Source: Planktosalinus lacus
Lineage (GTDB): Bacteria > Bacteroidota > Bacteroidia > Flavobacteriales > Flavobacteriaceae
DNA length: 64,000 nt
Direction of reading: 5' to 3'
NCBI RefSeq assembly: GCF_014640155.1
Contig: NZ_BMGK01000004.1
Span: 107,350 to 171,349, forward strand
Position numbers and translations under genes: made by a program. A model generated the notes under the pieces. That model was not told the DNA's origin and did not search any database. It saw nothing but the letters and a program-made list of their open reading frames with translations. Below, in pieces: positions 28,212 to 37,872 of the stretch. Within the stretch, counting starts at the first letter, position 1; every line of letters starts with the position of its first letter.

Positions 28212-28883
28212 ATGAAAGTTTTTACTCAATATATTAAGATTTCATCTACTTTATACTCATTTTATTGGGTTTTTATTTTTGTATTTACATTTCCTGTAAA
28301 CAGTCAAAACACAAATGAAATTAAAGGGGTTATTATTGGAAACCAAATTTGGAGTAATGGAAATTTAAGCTCTATTACTTTTAAAAATGGCGATCCAATT
28401 CCACAAGCCAAAACACGTGAAGAATGGATAGAAGCTGGTATAAATTGCACACCTGCTTGGAGTTATTACGAAAATCAAAGTAAAATAGCTGAGAAAAGCG
28501 GTGTTTTATACAATTGGTTTGCAGTGACTGACCCCAGAGGACTTGCCCCTTCAGGTTGGAAAATCCCAACAAAAGAGGATTTTAACATTCTACAGGCATT
28601 TTTAGGAGGTAAAGACATTGCAGGTAAAAAAATAAAAGCTAGCTCTCTTTGGTTTAGGAATGGACATGGTGACAATTCCTCAGGTTTTAATGCCATTGGA
28701 GGTGGGAATAGAGACTTTGAGGGTTATTTTTTTTATATAGGAAGAGTTGCTTCATGGTGGACATCTACTGAATATGACACTTATAATGCTTGGTATTTTT
28801 ATACAGATTATGGTTCTGATGCATTAAAAGACTTTGGTGGTGGTAAAATGATGGGGATGTCTGTAAGATGTATTAAGGAGTAG
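28212..28883 (+). CDS. FISUMP-domain secreted protein
   Basis: A 223-residue exported protein. A hydrophobic signal (about 12-34, ending FPVNSQ) is followed by a 'Fibrobacter succinogenes major paralogous' domain. Its marks are GVLYNWFAVTDPRGLAPSGWKIPTKEDF, SGFNAIGGGNRDFEG, ASWWTSTEYD and the closing GMSVRCIKE. The fold is a lectin-like/DGR-variable-like type used in surface proteins, with no fixed function. It lacks the T9SS tail of its neighbours. Its stop codon abuts the stop of the convergent protease gene with no base between. Confidence 0.85.
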   Translation: MKVFTQYIKISSTLYSFYWVFIFVFTFPVNSQNTNEIKGVIIGNQIWSNGNLSSITFKNGDPIPQAKTREEWIEAGINCTPAWSYYENQSKIAEKSGVLYNWFAVTDPRGLAPSGWKIPTKEDFNILQAFLGGKDIAGKKIKASSLWFRNGHGDNSSGFNAIGGGNRDFEGYFFYIGRVASWWTSTEYDTYNAWYFYTDYGSDALKDFGGGKMMGMSVRCIKE

Positions 28884-30503
28884 TTACTTTTTTACTATGA
28901 TTTTTTTCACAAGTGAGCTTCCGGTAACGGCATCTTCAATTCTTAAAAAATAGACTCCTTCAGATAATTCATTTACCGAAATGCTATTCTCAGAAAAAGG
29001 TAAATTACCTGCTTTGATTTGCTGTCCGGTTACTGAGTAAAATTCGTACTTCAACTGAGAAGAATTGTTATTTGATATTGTAATTATAGAACTTGCAGGA
29101 TTAGGATAAATTGAAACATCTCCTAAAAATTGAAAGTCGGGTGTATTTAAAATATCAGTAGTCATCACACCAGAACCGGAAGGATCTAACCAATCTGACA
29201 ATCTGGTGCTACTCGAAGATCCGAAGCCCCAAGAAGTATCCATTCTCCCGTAAAAATCAGGTTGCCCATTATTGTTTGTTCCTGAACAAGCTGCAGCACC
29301 TCCGGCTAATTGACCAACAATACGTCCATTTTGATCAAACAATGCAGACCCCGAAGAACCTTGTTCAGTTACTCCTAGATCCCAGGCATTGACTCGCCAA
29401 ACATTTGTATTAGGTATTTCAAAGTTAATTGCTGTTCTCAATGGAGGCTGATTATCACGACATACTTTCATAATATCCCCGGCAGGGTGGTGTATTCCAA
29501 CAGTAAAATCGGGTATATCTGTTGAGCTTCTATTCCATCCGGCCCATACCAAATTCCAAGCGGCTGGCAAATCTGCATCGACATTTACCAACATAAAATC
29601 TGATTTTTGATTTTCTGCAAGAATCGTTGCTCCACTAGCAGTTTGATTGAAGCTACCATTACCGCTATTAGCAGTAGTTCCACAGGAAGGATTAGAGCTC
29701 ACCCAGTTAAACTGAAAAGCCCACGTACCTGGATTACCATTGTTACAATGACTGGCGGTAAGAAAATATGGAGCATTGTCGTTATTGGTATTATTAATTA
29801 AGGTACCTGAACAAACAGAGCCGCCCAGTAAAAACAAACCAACTGAACGTTTTAAAACTTCTTTTATCTCATCAAAATCTGCACCTACAGTACAATCCAC
29901 ATCCAAGTTACATGGCCCAGAATCATTCAATCCTTTGTTTTGAACATTATTGGCAACAGAACGATATCCATGAACTACTTTATTTAATTTAAGACTGCCA
30001 TTCCCTCTTTGTGAGCGAGGTTCATAATATTCAAGCCACACACTGTCACCATCCACAAACCAGGTGCCTAATTGTCTATCTTCACGATTTTGAGAGGATG
30101 TATAGGCTCCCAGCAAATCAGAACGATCATCACTGTACAAGTATAAACTTGAACCGGAGGGTAGGTAAAAATCTTCAAAAACGAAATTCAACGTTATTGC
30201 ATCATGAGAAACCACATTCAATCTCCAAATTCGATCTCCATTTTCTAATACATCCCAAGAGCCGGAATTTTGTGTATCCAATGTTACTTCAAGCTCTACA
30301 CCAAATCTCCAGGGAATATCTTTTCGGTTTTCATTTCTCAAATCCTCCTCTTGTAAAGCTTGCAAATCTATTCCAGGCATCACCACCGGGTTTACTTCAG
30401 ACAACCCATCAATTTTCCAACTAACAGGAGAACCCTGATTGGTTACTTGAGCAATGATACTTGTAGCAAATAAAAGAAAAGACAGTAACGTAATTTTTTT
30501 CAT
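28884..30503 (-). CDS. secreted trypsin-like serine protease with T9SS type A sorting domain
   Basis: A 539-residue exported protease, numbered from the ATG at 30503, which gives a good signal peptide (KKITLLSFLLFATSIIAQ); the open frame extends to 30557 without one. A propeptide (about 20-190) precedes the chymotrypsin-fold domain with His252 (TASHC), Asp302 (KSDFML) and Ser384 (QGSSGSA). The arrangement resembles lysyl endopeptidase-like proteases. Several Cys (198, 204, 231, 253, 274, 348) could form disulfides. The C terminus (about 455-539: YPNPASSIITI, GVYFLRIED) is a T9SS sorting domain. It is probably released or held at the surface for protein degradation. Confidence 0.88.
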   Translation of the reverse strand: MKKITLLSFLLFATSIIAQVTNQGSPVSWKIDGLSEVNPVVMPGIDLQALQEEDLRNENRKDIPWRFGVELEVTLDTQNSGSWDVLENGDRIWRLNVVSHDAITLNFVFEDFYLPSGSSLYLYSDDRSDLLGAYTSSQNREDRQLGTWFVDGDSVWLEYYEPRSQRGNGSLKLNKVVHGYRSVANNVQNKGLNDSGPCNLDVDCTVGADFDEIKEVLKRSVGLFLLGGSVCSGTLINNTNNDNAPYFLTASHCNNGNPGTWAFQFNWVSSNPSCGTTANSGNGSFNQTASGATILAENQKSDFMLVNVDADLPAAWNLVWAGWNRSSTDIPDFTVGIHHPAGDIMKVCRDNQPPLRTAINFEIPNTNVWRVNAWDLGVTEQGSSGSALFDQNGRIVGQLAGGAAACSGTNNNGQPDFYGRMDTSWGFGSSSSTRLSDWLDPSGSGVMTTDILNTPDFQFLGDVSIYPNPASSIITISNNNSSQLKYEFYSVTGQQIKAGNLPFSENSISVNELSEGVYFLRIEDAVTGSSLVKKIIVKK

Positions 30504-30560
30504 AACAAAGATAAATACTGCTACTAAAATAAGGGATTTAATTGAAAGTACAATCATAAA

Positions 30561-30597
30561 CTAAAAAATCCTCAACAAAATAAATTTATTGAGGATT
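30561..30597 (-). terminator. terminator after queA
   Basis: Perfect 9-bp arms (AATCCTCAA / TTGAGGATT) around a 13-base AT-rich loop, followed on the minus strand by a T6 run. It lies 24 bases beyond the queA stop and isolates the protease gene from read-through. Confidence 0.75.
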
Positions 30598-30620
30598 GAT
30601 TATTAATATTTTACTTAATG

Positions 30621-31670
30621 TTACAATATTAACATAGCATCACCATAAGAATAAAAACGGTACTTCTCTTTTATGGCTTCTGCATAGGCTTTTTTAATAA
30701 AGTCATGACCTGCAAAGGCAGAAACCATCATCAATAAAGTTGATTTTGGTGTATGAAAATTCGTAATCATACAATTTGCAATACTAAATTCATAGGGTGG
30801 AAAAATAAATTTATTCGTCCATCCTATGTAGGGGTTGAGTGCTCCCTGTGATGAAACAGTACTTTCTATAGAACGCATTACTGTAGTTCCCACAGCACAG
30901 ATTTTTCGCCTTTTAGCTTTACCTTCGTTTACGATTTTGGCACTGTGTTCATCAACTTCAAATTCCTCAGAATCCATTTTGTGTTTTGAAAGGTCTTCAA
31001 CTTCAACCGGACTGAACGTTCCTAAACCAACATGAAGAGTAACTTCTGCAAAATTGATGCCTTTGATTTCAAGACGCTTTAATAAATGTTTTGAAAAATG
31101 CAAGCCTGCCGTGGGTGCTGCAACTGCACCTTCTTTCTTGGCATAAATGGTTTGGTAACGTTCTGCGTCTTCCGGTTCTACTTCTCTGGAGATATATTTT
31201 GGCAACGGCGTTTCACCCAACTCATTTAATTTTTTCCTGAATTCTTCATAGGTTCCGTCAAACAGAAACCGCAGTGTTCTTCCTCTGGAAGTTGTATTGT
31301 CAATCACTTCGGCCACTAGGGTTTCATCTTCTCCAAAATACAACTTGTTCCCAATTCTAATTTTTCTTGCAGGGTCTACCAGCACATCCCAAAGGCGTGT
31401 TTCCGCATTGAGTTCGCGCAATAGAAATACTTCAATTTTAGCTCCGGTTTTTTCCTTATTTCCAAACAATCTTGCGGGAAAAACTTTGGTGTTATTCAAT
31501 ATGAGTACATCATCTTCATCGAAATAATCAATCAAATCTTTGAACATTTTGTGCTCAATAGTTTGAGTCTTTCGGTCTAAAACCATTAAGCGGGATTCAT
31601 CTCGGTTTAAAGGGGGGTACTCTGCCAGCAGCTCGCTTGGCAAATTGAAATCAAAGTGTGAAAGCTTCAT
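30621..31670 (-). CDS. queA: S-adenosylmethionine:tRNA ribosyltransferase-isomerase QueA
   Basis: Transfers and rearranges the ribosyl group of SAM onto preQ1 in tRNA, the penultimate step of queuosine synthesis. Typical motifs are LIAxYP-like [15 protein letters not shown] at the start, [18 protein letters not shown] (about 51-68), [28 protein letters not shown] and [18 protein letters not shown]. Its 349 residues fit the family. A strong promoter lies just upstream. Confidence 0.96.
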   Translation of the reverse strand: MKLSHFDFNLPSELLAEYPPLNRDESRLMVLDRKTQTIEHKMFKDLIDYFDEDDVLILNNTKVFPARLFGNKEKTGAKIEVFLLRELNAETRLWDVLVDPARKIRIGNKLYFGEDETLVAEVIDNTTSRGRTLRFLFDGTYEEFRKKLNELGETPLPKYISREVEPEDAERYQTIYAKKEGAVAAPTAGLHFSKHLLKRLEIKGINFAEVTLHVGLGTFSPVEVEDLSKHKMDSEEFEVDEHSAKIVNEGKAKRRKICAVGTTVMRSIESTVSSQGALNPYIGWTNKFIFPPYEFSIANCMITNFHTPKSTLLMMVSAFAGHDFIKKAYAEAIKEKYRFYSYGDAMLIL

Positions 31671-31705
31671 AGAGTGTTTGTTAAAGTTTGATTTTTTCGA
31701 AGCTG

Positions 31706-31737
31706 CAAATATACAACCTCAAGACAGGCGATGTCAA
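31706..31737 (-). promoter_or_regulatory. queA promoter
   Basis: On the minus strand TTG (31735-31737), a 21-base spacer and TATATTTG (31706-31713) match the Bacteroidota consensus. The spacer includes parts of a nested dyad (AACCTCA/TGAGGTT around GACA/TGTC, 31717-31752), which could be an operator or chance. Confidence 0.65.
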
Positions 31738-31777
31738 GTAAAATGAGGTTTATTATTTTAAATAGTTTAGTTATTGC

Positions 31778-33019
31778 TTAATAACTTGAAAAGCTGATGC
31801 CAATTTTAGACAAATAATCCCAAAACAATGGGCAGGATTTTTTAACAACTTCTGCTTCTTTAATTTTAATAGGAAACAAAAGTGCCAATGGGGAAAATGC
31901 CATAGCCATACGATGATCATTATAGGTGGCAATCTCTGGAGTCTGGTTTTGAAATCGTAAAGGTTTACCTAATGAACGCATCGAAATGCTATCTGCACTC
32001 ACTATTACTTTTGCTCCCAACTTGCTGAGCTCGGTTTCAAGGGCTTCAAGTCGGTCAGTTTCTTTTATTTTTAAAGTCTGTAAACCATTGAAATGAAAAG
32101 GAATTTGCAAGCCAAAACAGCAAACTGCCAATGTTTGAGCTAAATCAGGTGAATTGTTAAGATCAAGGATTAATTCTTTAATCACTGCTGAACGTGTTTT
32201 AGTCAAAAGTATCGTTCCTTTAGAGAATGTGGTTTCAACTCCCAATTGTTCAAAAAGGGAGGCAGTTATATTATCGCCCTGCAAACTATCCTGTTGAAAA
32301 TTATTTAAAATTAATGTAGTTCCCACTGGAGAGAGTGCTGTAAAAGAGTAAAAATAGGATGCAGTAGACCAGTCAGATTCTACTTTAAATTGCTTTATTT
32401 CTGGTTCTCCTTGAAAGGGTTTTACCAAAATATTGTTGCCTGAAAATAAAACACTTATACCCATTTGGGTTAAAAGATTGATGGTCATTTCAAGATAAGG
32501 CAGTGATGTTTTATTTCCGGAAAGGGTTATTTCTAATCCATTTTCAAGCGAAGGTGCAATCAAAAGAAGCGCTGAAATAAACTGACTGCTCACTCCTGAA
32601 TTGATGGAAAGCTTGTTTTTCTTTATTTTTTTTCCAACAATTTTTAATGGCGGAAACCCTTCATTTTCCAGATAAGAGATAGATGCACCCAGTTCTTGCA
32701 AAGCCAAAACCAAAACCCCAATGGGACGTTCTTTCATTCTATTTGAACCTGTTAATACAACTTCCCTGTCTTCTTGAGATGCAAAAAATGCGGTTAAAAA
32801 ACGCATTGCGGTTCCTGCGTGATGAACATCGATTGTTTGTGAACTAGAAGTGAGTGCTTGCTTTAGCAGTAAAGTATCTTCTGCATCAGAAAGGTTTTGA
32901 ATAGTTAACTCTGTAAATTGTTGTTGTAATATCAACAAACGGTTGGAAATACTTTTTGAACCGGCAATTTGCAGATTGCTGTTGGGCAAAAGGGTCGACC
33001 GATTCAAAAGTAAATTCAT
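31778..33019 (-). CDS. aroA: 3-phosphoshikimate 1-carboxyvinyltransferase (EPSP synthase)
   Basis: Shikimate-pathway enzyme joining shikimate-3-phosphate and PEP. Family motifs: GSKSISNRLLIL (about 20-31), HAGTAMRFLTAFFA (GTAMRFL), and KETDRLEALETELSKLG with DHRMAMAFSPLAL near the C terminus. 413 residues is slightly short of the usual 425-430, as in other Bacteroidota. A DAHP synthase fusion of the same pathway is encoded 6 kb away. Confidence 0.93.
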   Translation of the reverse strand: MNLLLNRSTLLPNSNLQIAGSKSISNRLLILQQQFTELTIQNLSDAEDTLLLKQALTSSSQTIDVHHAGTAMRFLTAFFASQEDREVVLTGSNRMKERPIGVLVLALQELGASISYLENEGFPPLKIVGKKIKKNKLSINSGVSSQFISALLLIAPSLENGLEITLSGNKTSLPYLEMTINLLTQMGISVLFSGNNILVKPFQGEPEIKQFKVESDWSTASYFYSFTALSPVGTTLILNNFQQDSLQGDNITASLFEQLGVETTFSKGTILLTKTRSAVIKELILDLNNSPDLAQTLAVCCFGLQIPFHFNGLQTLKIKETDRLEALETELSKLGAKVIVSADSISMRSLGKPLRFQNQTPEIATYNDHRMAMAFSPLALLFPIKIKEAEVVKKSCPLFWDYLSKIGISFSSY

Positions 33020-33071
33020 TAGCTGGATTTATCAGGGTGGATGGCAAAATTACAAACTGACTAAGAAAGTA

Positions 33072-33398
33072 TTACTTTAATTTTTCATTATTTTGATGCC
33101 TGTCGTGATCGCGATTTGCTTTGAGCTTTAATTTATTATCAAAGGCTTTCTGAAGGTCAATTCCTGTTTGATTGGCAAGGCACAGTACTACAAAGACCAC
33201 ATCGGCAAGTTCTTCACCTAAATCTTTTTCCTTATCACTTTCTTTTTCGCTTTGCTCACCATACCGACGGGCGATAATACGGGCAACTTCCCCCACTTCC
33301 TCTGTGAGTTGAGCCATATTGGTGAGTTCGTTAAAATAACGCACTCCGTGATTTTTAATCCATTGATCAACTTCTAATTGAGCGTTTTTGATGTCCAT
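33072..33398 (-). CDS. MazG-like nucleotide pyrophosphohydrolase
   Basis: A 108-residue all-alpha NTP pyrophosphatase. The metal-binding motif is split as usual: LTEEVGEVARIIARR (about 30-44) and LGEELADVVFVVLCLAN (about 61-77). Such proteins hydrolyse aberrant or excess nucleotides. It follows the 670-residue DUF3857 gene by 11 bases, so it may belong to the same operon. Confidence 0.9.
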   Translation of the reverse strand: MDIKNAQLEVDQWIKNHGVRYFNELTNMAQLTEEVGEVARIIARRYGEQSEKESDKEKDLGEELADVVFVVLCLANQTGIDLQKAFDNKLKLKANRDHDRHQNNEKLK

Positions 33399-33409
33399 AA
33401 GGAATGATT

Positions 33410-35422
33410 TTAAGTTTTTGAAAGGACAATTTGTTCAGATTGTTTATTAATCAAAGCAGCAAAATACTCCTGTAGAGCACCATAAAATGAAGCGGGCAGG
33501 ATTGAGGTATTTATATCTGATGATACTCGCAATTGAATTTTAGAATCAATTTCTGAAATCATAAATTGGAATTGGCCAATTTGATCCGGCAATTGAAATG
33601 CTCCGGACTCAGGTATCGACTCAACAGTAAAGCCTTCTGGTATACTTAAATTAATCATAAATGTTGTTGAGGACGGATATCTAAAATCAATTGGATATTC
33701 ACGTGTTTCTGTTGTAAAAGGGTTATTGGTTGAGGCCAGGAAAAATAAAGGATTTACATAAATCTTATCTCCAATCAAATCATATGCGTTCTCTTTTTCA
33801 AAATTAAAACTTTCAACAACAGGCTTGTAGGGGTCCTTTTTGTGCTGTATTTCATAATCTGAAATAAGAATTCCATCATAACTTTTTTCAAGTTTTTCCA
33901 AATAATTTGACTCTGCAACACCGGCAAAACTGCTTCTGTGATCAAGCGCTAATTGATCAGTCAAGGTGTTTCTTACCTTTCCTTCAATTGTTCCACCTTC
34001 ATTCATTATCACTTCTAGATTAACAATTTTTCTGGATTTAGAAGCAGACATTAAATTTATTTGTTTTGTGGTTAAATCTGATTTCACCATTCTTCCAAAC
34101 CAGTTCATCACTCTTTCAGGTAAAAGATTTGGAGCACTATAAGCACTTGTTGCATCCATCAATAAAATGTTATCACCCAGTTCCACCCCACTTATAACAT
34201 AATTGAACCCACTGCGGGTTGGAAATAATGGAATTCCGTTTGATTTTGTGCTGACCAATACCGGATTGGCCTCAAGTCCCGCATAACGCAACATTGCTGT
34301 GAGCATGAGGTTAATATCGCCCACGTTACCTGTGCGGTCTTTATATGCTTTTTTTAAACCGTTGTGAGAGAAATAATTATAATTACCATTCCATGCCATA
34401 CGTTGTTTAACAAATTCGAAAATAAGTGCAGCTTTTTCAACATCATTGGAAGCTTTAGATATAATAGGCTGCAAATCTTTTTCAAAATAGTTTTTTGATT
34501 CCAGCTCTTTTCCAAAGCTACTGTTATCGTAAACCTCCCTTGCTACATCGTCCCAGGTTTGAGAAAACACCACCCTTTCAGATCTGGGCATTTGAATAGA
34601 TTTGAGCTCGGGTCTTATGGATAAAAGGTAGTTCTCTATATTGTTAACATACTCTTCTTGCACAAGTTTTGGTACATTCTCAGCTGTAAAAGTGGTAGAG
34701 TTTAATGTAAATGAAATTGTTGAATAGTGTGTTTTATGGGTTCTATGCACAGAAGCTCCGTCAGTTTGCCCGGGTGTGAATGAATACGTTAAATTACTAA
34801 ACTCGCTCTTAACTGTTCTGTTTAGAGGAAAAAACCCTTTACTGTGTGTTTCAAAATTCATATACTCTGGGATCTTTAGAGTATATTCAGCGTGGTCAAC
34901 TGGAATTTGATCTTGAAATTCAAACTCTGGAAGTGTCGATATATAGGGTGAAATGATTTTATACTTATATTCCAAAACTGAGCCTTCCTTAACATTGGGA
35001 AATGTAAATTTTTTCACATCCCAGAACTCATTTAAATCTTCGTCAAAAACGTCGCCGTTTCGAAGTCTGTCTTTGGAAGTTTTTCCGTTTTCCATGTTGT
35101 GAGTAAATGCTTTAAAATTTGAAAATATTTCATTTTTACCAGCACCGGCATTATAAATTGGGACTTCTACCGTAGCAAATCCATAACCTTCCTGGTTGTA
35201 AATTTTGATGCGAGCTTCCATTTCATAAACATACTCCCAGCCATCGTTGTATTGCATACTAACGGTTCCTTTTTTATATAGAATTGCTGCCTTTGCTTCT
35301 GGGTCTGCAGCATGTATTGTTTGTTTGATTTCATCATCTGATACTTTTCCAAAGTCATAGCGCTGGGCTTGAACCCAATTCAGCGTGCTTAAAAATAAAA
35401 ATACAATTGCAACTTTTTTCAT
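33410..35422 (-). CDS. exported DUF3857/transglutaminase-fold protein, catalytic residues replaced
   Basis: A 670-residue exported protein with a signal peptide (AIVFLFLSTLNWVQAQ). A DUF3857 beta domain (about 50-230) precedes a transglutaminase-like domain (about 285-430). The expected catalytic triad is not there: the Cys position is Val367 (TGNVGDIN), the His position is Tyr408 (GFNYVI) and only Asp423 remains. The upstream paralogue keeps all three. It is thus probably a non-enzymatic partner, a chaperone or a binding protein. Its ATG overlaps the stop of the active paralogue as TAATG. Confidence 0.85.
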   Translation of the reverse strand: MKKVAIVFLFLSTLNWVQAQRYDFGKVSDDEIKQTIHAADPEAKAAILYKKGTVSMQYNDGWEYVYEMEARIKIYNQEGYGFATVEVPIYNAGAGKNEIFSNFKAFTHNMENGKTSKDRLRNGDVFDEDLNEFWDVKKFTFPNVKEGSVLEYKYKIISPYISTLPEFEFQDQIPVDHAEYTLKIPEYMNFETHSKGFFPLNRTVKSEFSNLTYSFTPGQTDGASVHRTHKTHYSTISFTLNSTTFTAENVPKLVQEEYVNNIENYLLSIRPELKSIQMPRSERVVFSQTWDDVAREVYDNSSFGKELESKNYFEKDLQPIISKASNDVEKAALIFEFVKQRMAWNGNYNYFSHNGLKKAYKDRTGNVGDINLMLTAMLRYAGLEANPVLVSTKSNGIPLFPTRSGFNYVISGVELGDNILLMDATSAYSAPNLLPERVMNWFGRMVKSDLTTKQINLMSASKSRKIVNLEVIMNEGGTIEGKVRNTLTDQLALDHRSSFAGVAESNYLEKLEKSYDGILISDYEIQHKKDPYKPVVESFNFEKENAYDLIGDKIYVNPLFFLASTNNPFTTETREYPIDFRYPSSTTFMINLSIPEGFTVESIPESGAFQLPDQIGQFQFMISEIDSKIQLRVSSDINTSILPASFYGALQEYFAALINKQSEQIVLSKT

Positions 35423-37326
35423 TATGATTCTTTTTTATTTAATACAATTTTAGAGTTATCATAGTTAGAAATATCCTTGAAAAAGTCTCTAAAAGCTTTA
35501 TAGTCTTCCTTTGGATAATCTCCTTCTTTAAGAAATAATTTTCTGGTTAATGTTATTGTGTGGTCTTCATTGGCAACAAGCTCCAAAGTATAAGTTCCAA
35601 ATTTAGTATCAATTGACACACTTTCTGGAAAAGCTTCTATTTGGTAGCTGTCAGGAAGAGAAATTAAATAATTATCTTCAAATAAAAATCCTCTGAAGAA
35701 TTTAACAGGACTTTTTCGATCTCTGTATCTGGAGGGCACATAGTTGCTATTGTTAAAAGCATTGACAGAAAGAAATAAACGGCTTCCATTGACTGCAGCA
35801 TAATTTCGTGCTTCCAGCTCTACCGTTTCTTCAAACGAAACGTTCTCTTTGTCATTTTCAAAATGGGTCTTAGACAATGAAAGGTTATTGATATTTCTCC
35901 AGTTTTTTACATAAAATTTATGCAATTCCTCTTTTGAAAATTTATCAAGTTTGAACCTGTTATCATAGGGAATGCCTTGGTTTGTAATTTCCACAGTTGC
36001 TTTCATTGTCCCTGTTTCATCAATTGAATAGACCGCATTGGTTTTTCTGAAATTATTCTGATTGGTATAGGCTGTGGTTTTTACAATTTCACCACCTTCT
36101 GGTTTCATAATTAAAACATTTCGATTATCTGTAAAATCACCAATAAATCCAAAAGGATGAACTTGACTTGTACAGTCAATCCAAGTGTACTCAGAATCAT
36201 TTGGAATGGCAAGAATGACATGGTTACCTTGTGCTATTGAAGCAAAATCTTCTTCAAAATTTTCTTGAATATTTCCTGCCTCTACATGGGCATAGTAGGA
36301 AGGGACACCCACTGCATCGAGCAATGATTTTGTGTAATTGGTCAAGCCTTTACAATCTCCATATTTTACTTTGTCTACTTCCTGAGCTTCTATGGGCTGC
36401 ACTCCACCAATTCCTACTTGCACACTAATATAACGGGTGTTTTGTTGGACATACTCATAAACAAGTCTTGCTCTTTCTAGTTTATCGTCAACACCGGCAA
36501 CCAGTGCCTGAACCTCAGAAAGTGTTTGGCTACTAACTTTATCTCTCCCAACAATAAGGTTGTCATAAAACCACTTTCCTAACTCTTTCCAATTTCGTGC
36601 TTCTCCATATATACCTTCATAATAAAAAACTGTGGGTGCCAAATGTACCTGTGGAACCATTTCCAAGAAAGGAGGGCTATAGTCTTCCCGCACAAGCGCC
36701 GGGATATCTTTAGCTGTATAAGATAATATGCCTGGAAATACTGTTTTTTCAATCTGATAGTCGCCAAAGTTCTTCTCCTTGTAGTTCAGATCCAACTCAG
36801 TGCTATTGTAATGCACTTTTAAACTACTGTTTTGTGAACTTACATTATAGCTATGAATAAAGAGTTTGAAGGGCAGTGAAAGTGTATTTTCAGAAGTGGT
36901 TTCATAAGAAATTTCAAAGGTGTAAGGGTAAGATAAAGGCGTGTAATCTGCATATAGATAACGGGAATCAGAATATAGTGTTCCCCCATCAACAGCACTC
37001 CTGTCCTTAAAATCCCTTTTTTTGAATTTTTTGATTTCCTTTCCTAAAGCATCATATATAAAAGCTTCAGCTTTTTTTACCTTAATGCTATTGTCATAAT
37101 ATATAAAATTCCAAACGTGTTTATTGCCGGCTTTATTTAAAACTGTAACGATTACCTTTCTATTTACTTTCACTTCTTTTGTTGAAAGTATATTCACTTC
37201 AAGTTCATTGGAACGAACAATTGCATCTGCACTCTCAGTAAGATGAACGGGAATTAGTAAAGATTGGGTAAGCTCTTTTTGAGCACTTGCCGAAAAAGTA
37301 AGAAAAATGAGTAATAAAAGCCGCAT
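35422..37326 (-). CDS. exported DUF3857/transglutaminase protein, catalytic triad intact
   Basis: A 634-residue exported protein starting at the ATG at 37326 (the frame opens two codons earlier with TTG). A signal peptide (RLLLLIFLTFSASAQ) precedes a DUF3857 domain (about 50-215) and a transglutaminase-like domain with Cys325 (KYGDCKGLTNY), His369 (GNHVIL) and Asp384 (WIDCT). The substrate is unknown; family members act in the periplasm or outer surface as protease-like or amide-forming enzymes. It is the first gene of the pair. Confidence 0.87.
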   Translation of the reverse strand: MRLLLLIFLTFSASAQKELTQSLLIPVHLTESADAIVRSNELEVNILSTKEVKVNRKVIVTVLNKAGNKHVWNFIYYDNSIKVKKAEAFIYDALGKEIKKFKKRDFKDRSAVDGGTLYSDSRYLYADYTPLSYPYTFEISYETTSENTLSLPFKLFIHSYNVSSQNSSLKVHYNSTELDLNYKEKNFGDYQIEKTVFPGILSYTAKDIPALVREDYSPPFLEMVPQVHLAPTVFYYEGIYGEARNWKELGKWFYDNLIVGRDKVSSQTLSEVQALVAGVDDKLERARLVYEYVQQNTRYISVQVGIGGVQPIEAQEVDKVKYGDCKGLTNYTKSLLDAVGVPSYYAHVEAGNIQENFEEDFASIAQGNHVILAIPNDSEYTWIDCTSQVHPFGFIGDFTDNRNVLIMKPEGGEIVKTTAYTNQNNFRKTNAVYSIDETGTMKATVEITNQGIPYDNRFKLDKFSKEELHKFYVKNWRNINNLSLSKTHFENDKENVSFEETVELEARNYAAVNGSRLFLSVNAFNNSNYVPSRYRDRKSPVKFFRGFLFEDNYLISLPDSYQIEAFPESVSIDTKFGTYTLELVANEDHTITLTRKLFLKEGDYPKEDYKAFRDFFKDISNYDNSKIVLNKKES

Positions 37327-37390
37327 TAACAAAATTTTAAGTTTTCAAATAAACTAAACTTTGCCAGATGACACAAATAAAAACTACTTT

Positions 37391-37843
37391 TTATTCTTTA
37401 TTTTTTGTGTCAATCACAATTGTCACGGGTCCGTCATTGATGAGTGCTAAATTCATCATAGCACCAAAACTACCGGTGGCAACCTTTTTGCCAAAGTGTT
37501 TTTCAAAAAAGGCAACAAATTGTTCATAAAGGGGAATTGCAACATCCGGTTTTGCGGCTTTTATAAATGAAGGGCGATTGCCCTTTTTGGTGGATGCATG
37601 CAAGGTAAATTGACTAACAATCAGAACGTCACCTAATATGTCTAAAAGAGACCGGTTCATTGCTCCGGTCTCGTCGTTAAATATACGCAGTTTAATTATT
37701 TTCGCAACAAGCCATTCAATATCTTTTTGTGTATCGTCATTTTCTATTCCTAAAAGGATCAGGAGCCCATAGCCGATTTGTGAAAACTCTTTTCCCTCAA
37801 TGGAGACTGATGCTTTTTTTACTCTTTGTATAACTACTCTCAT
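37391..37843 (-). CDS. dtd: D-aminoacyl-tRNA deacylase Dtd
   Basis: Removes D-amino acids (and glycine) from mischarged tRNA. It has the two family motifs SQFTLHAST (about 77-85) and NDGPVTIVIDT near the C terminus, and the usual start MRVVIQRVKKASVSI. Length 150 is typical. It follows rsgA by 29 bases on the same strand. Confidence 0.96.
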   Translation of the reverse strand: MRVVIQRVKKASVSIEGKEFSQIGYGLLILLGIENDDTQKDIEWLVAKIIKLRIFNDETGAMNRSLLDILGDVLIVSQFTLHASTKKGNRPSFIKAAKPDVAIPLYEQFVAFFEKHFGKKVATGSFGAMMNLALINDGPVTIVIDTKNKE

Positions 37844-37872
37844 TTCTTTTTGCGCAATAGCTAGGTTTCAAT

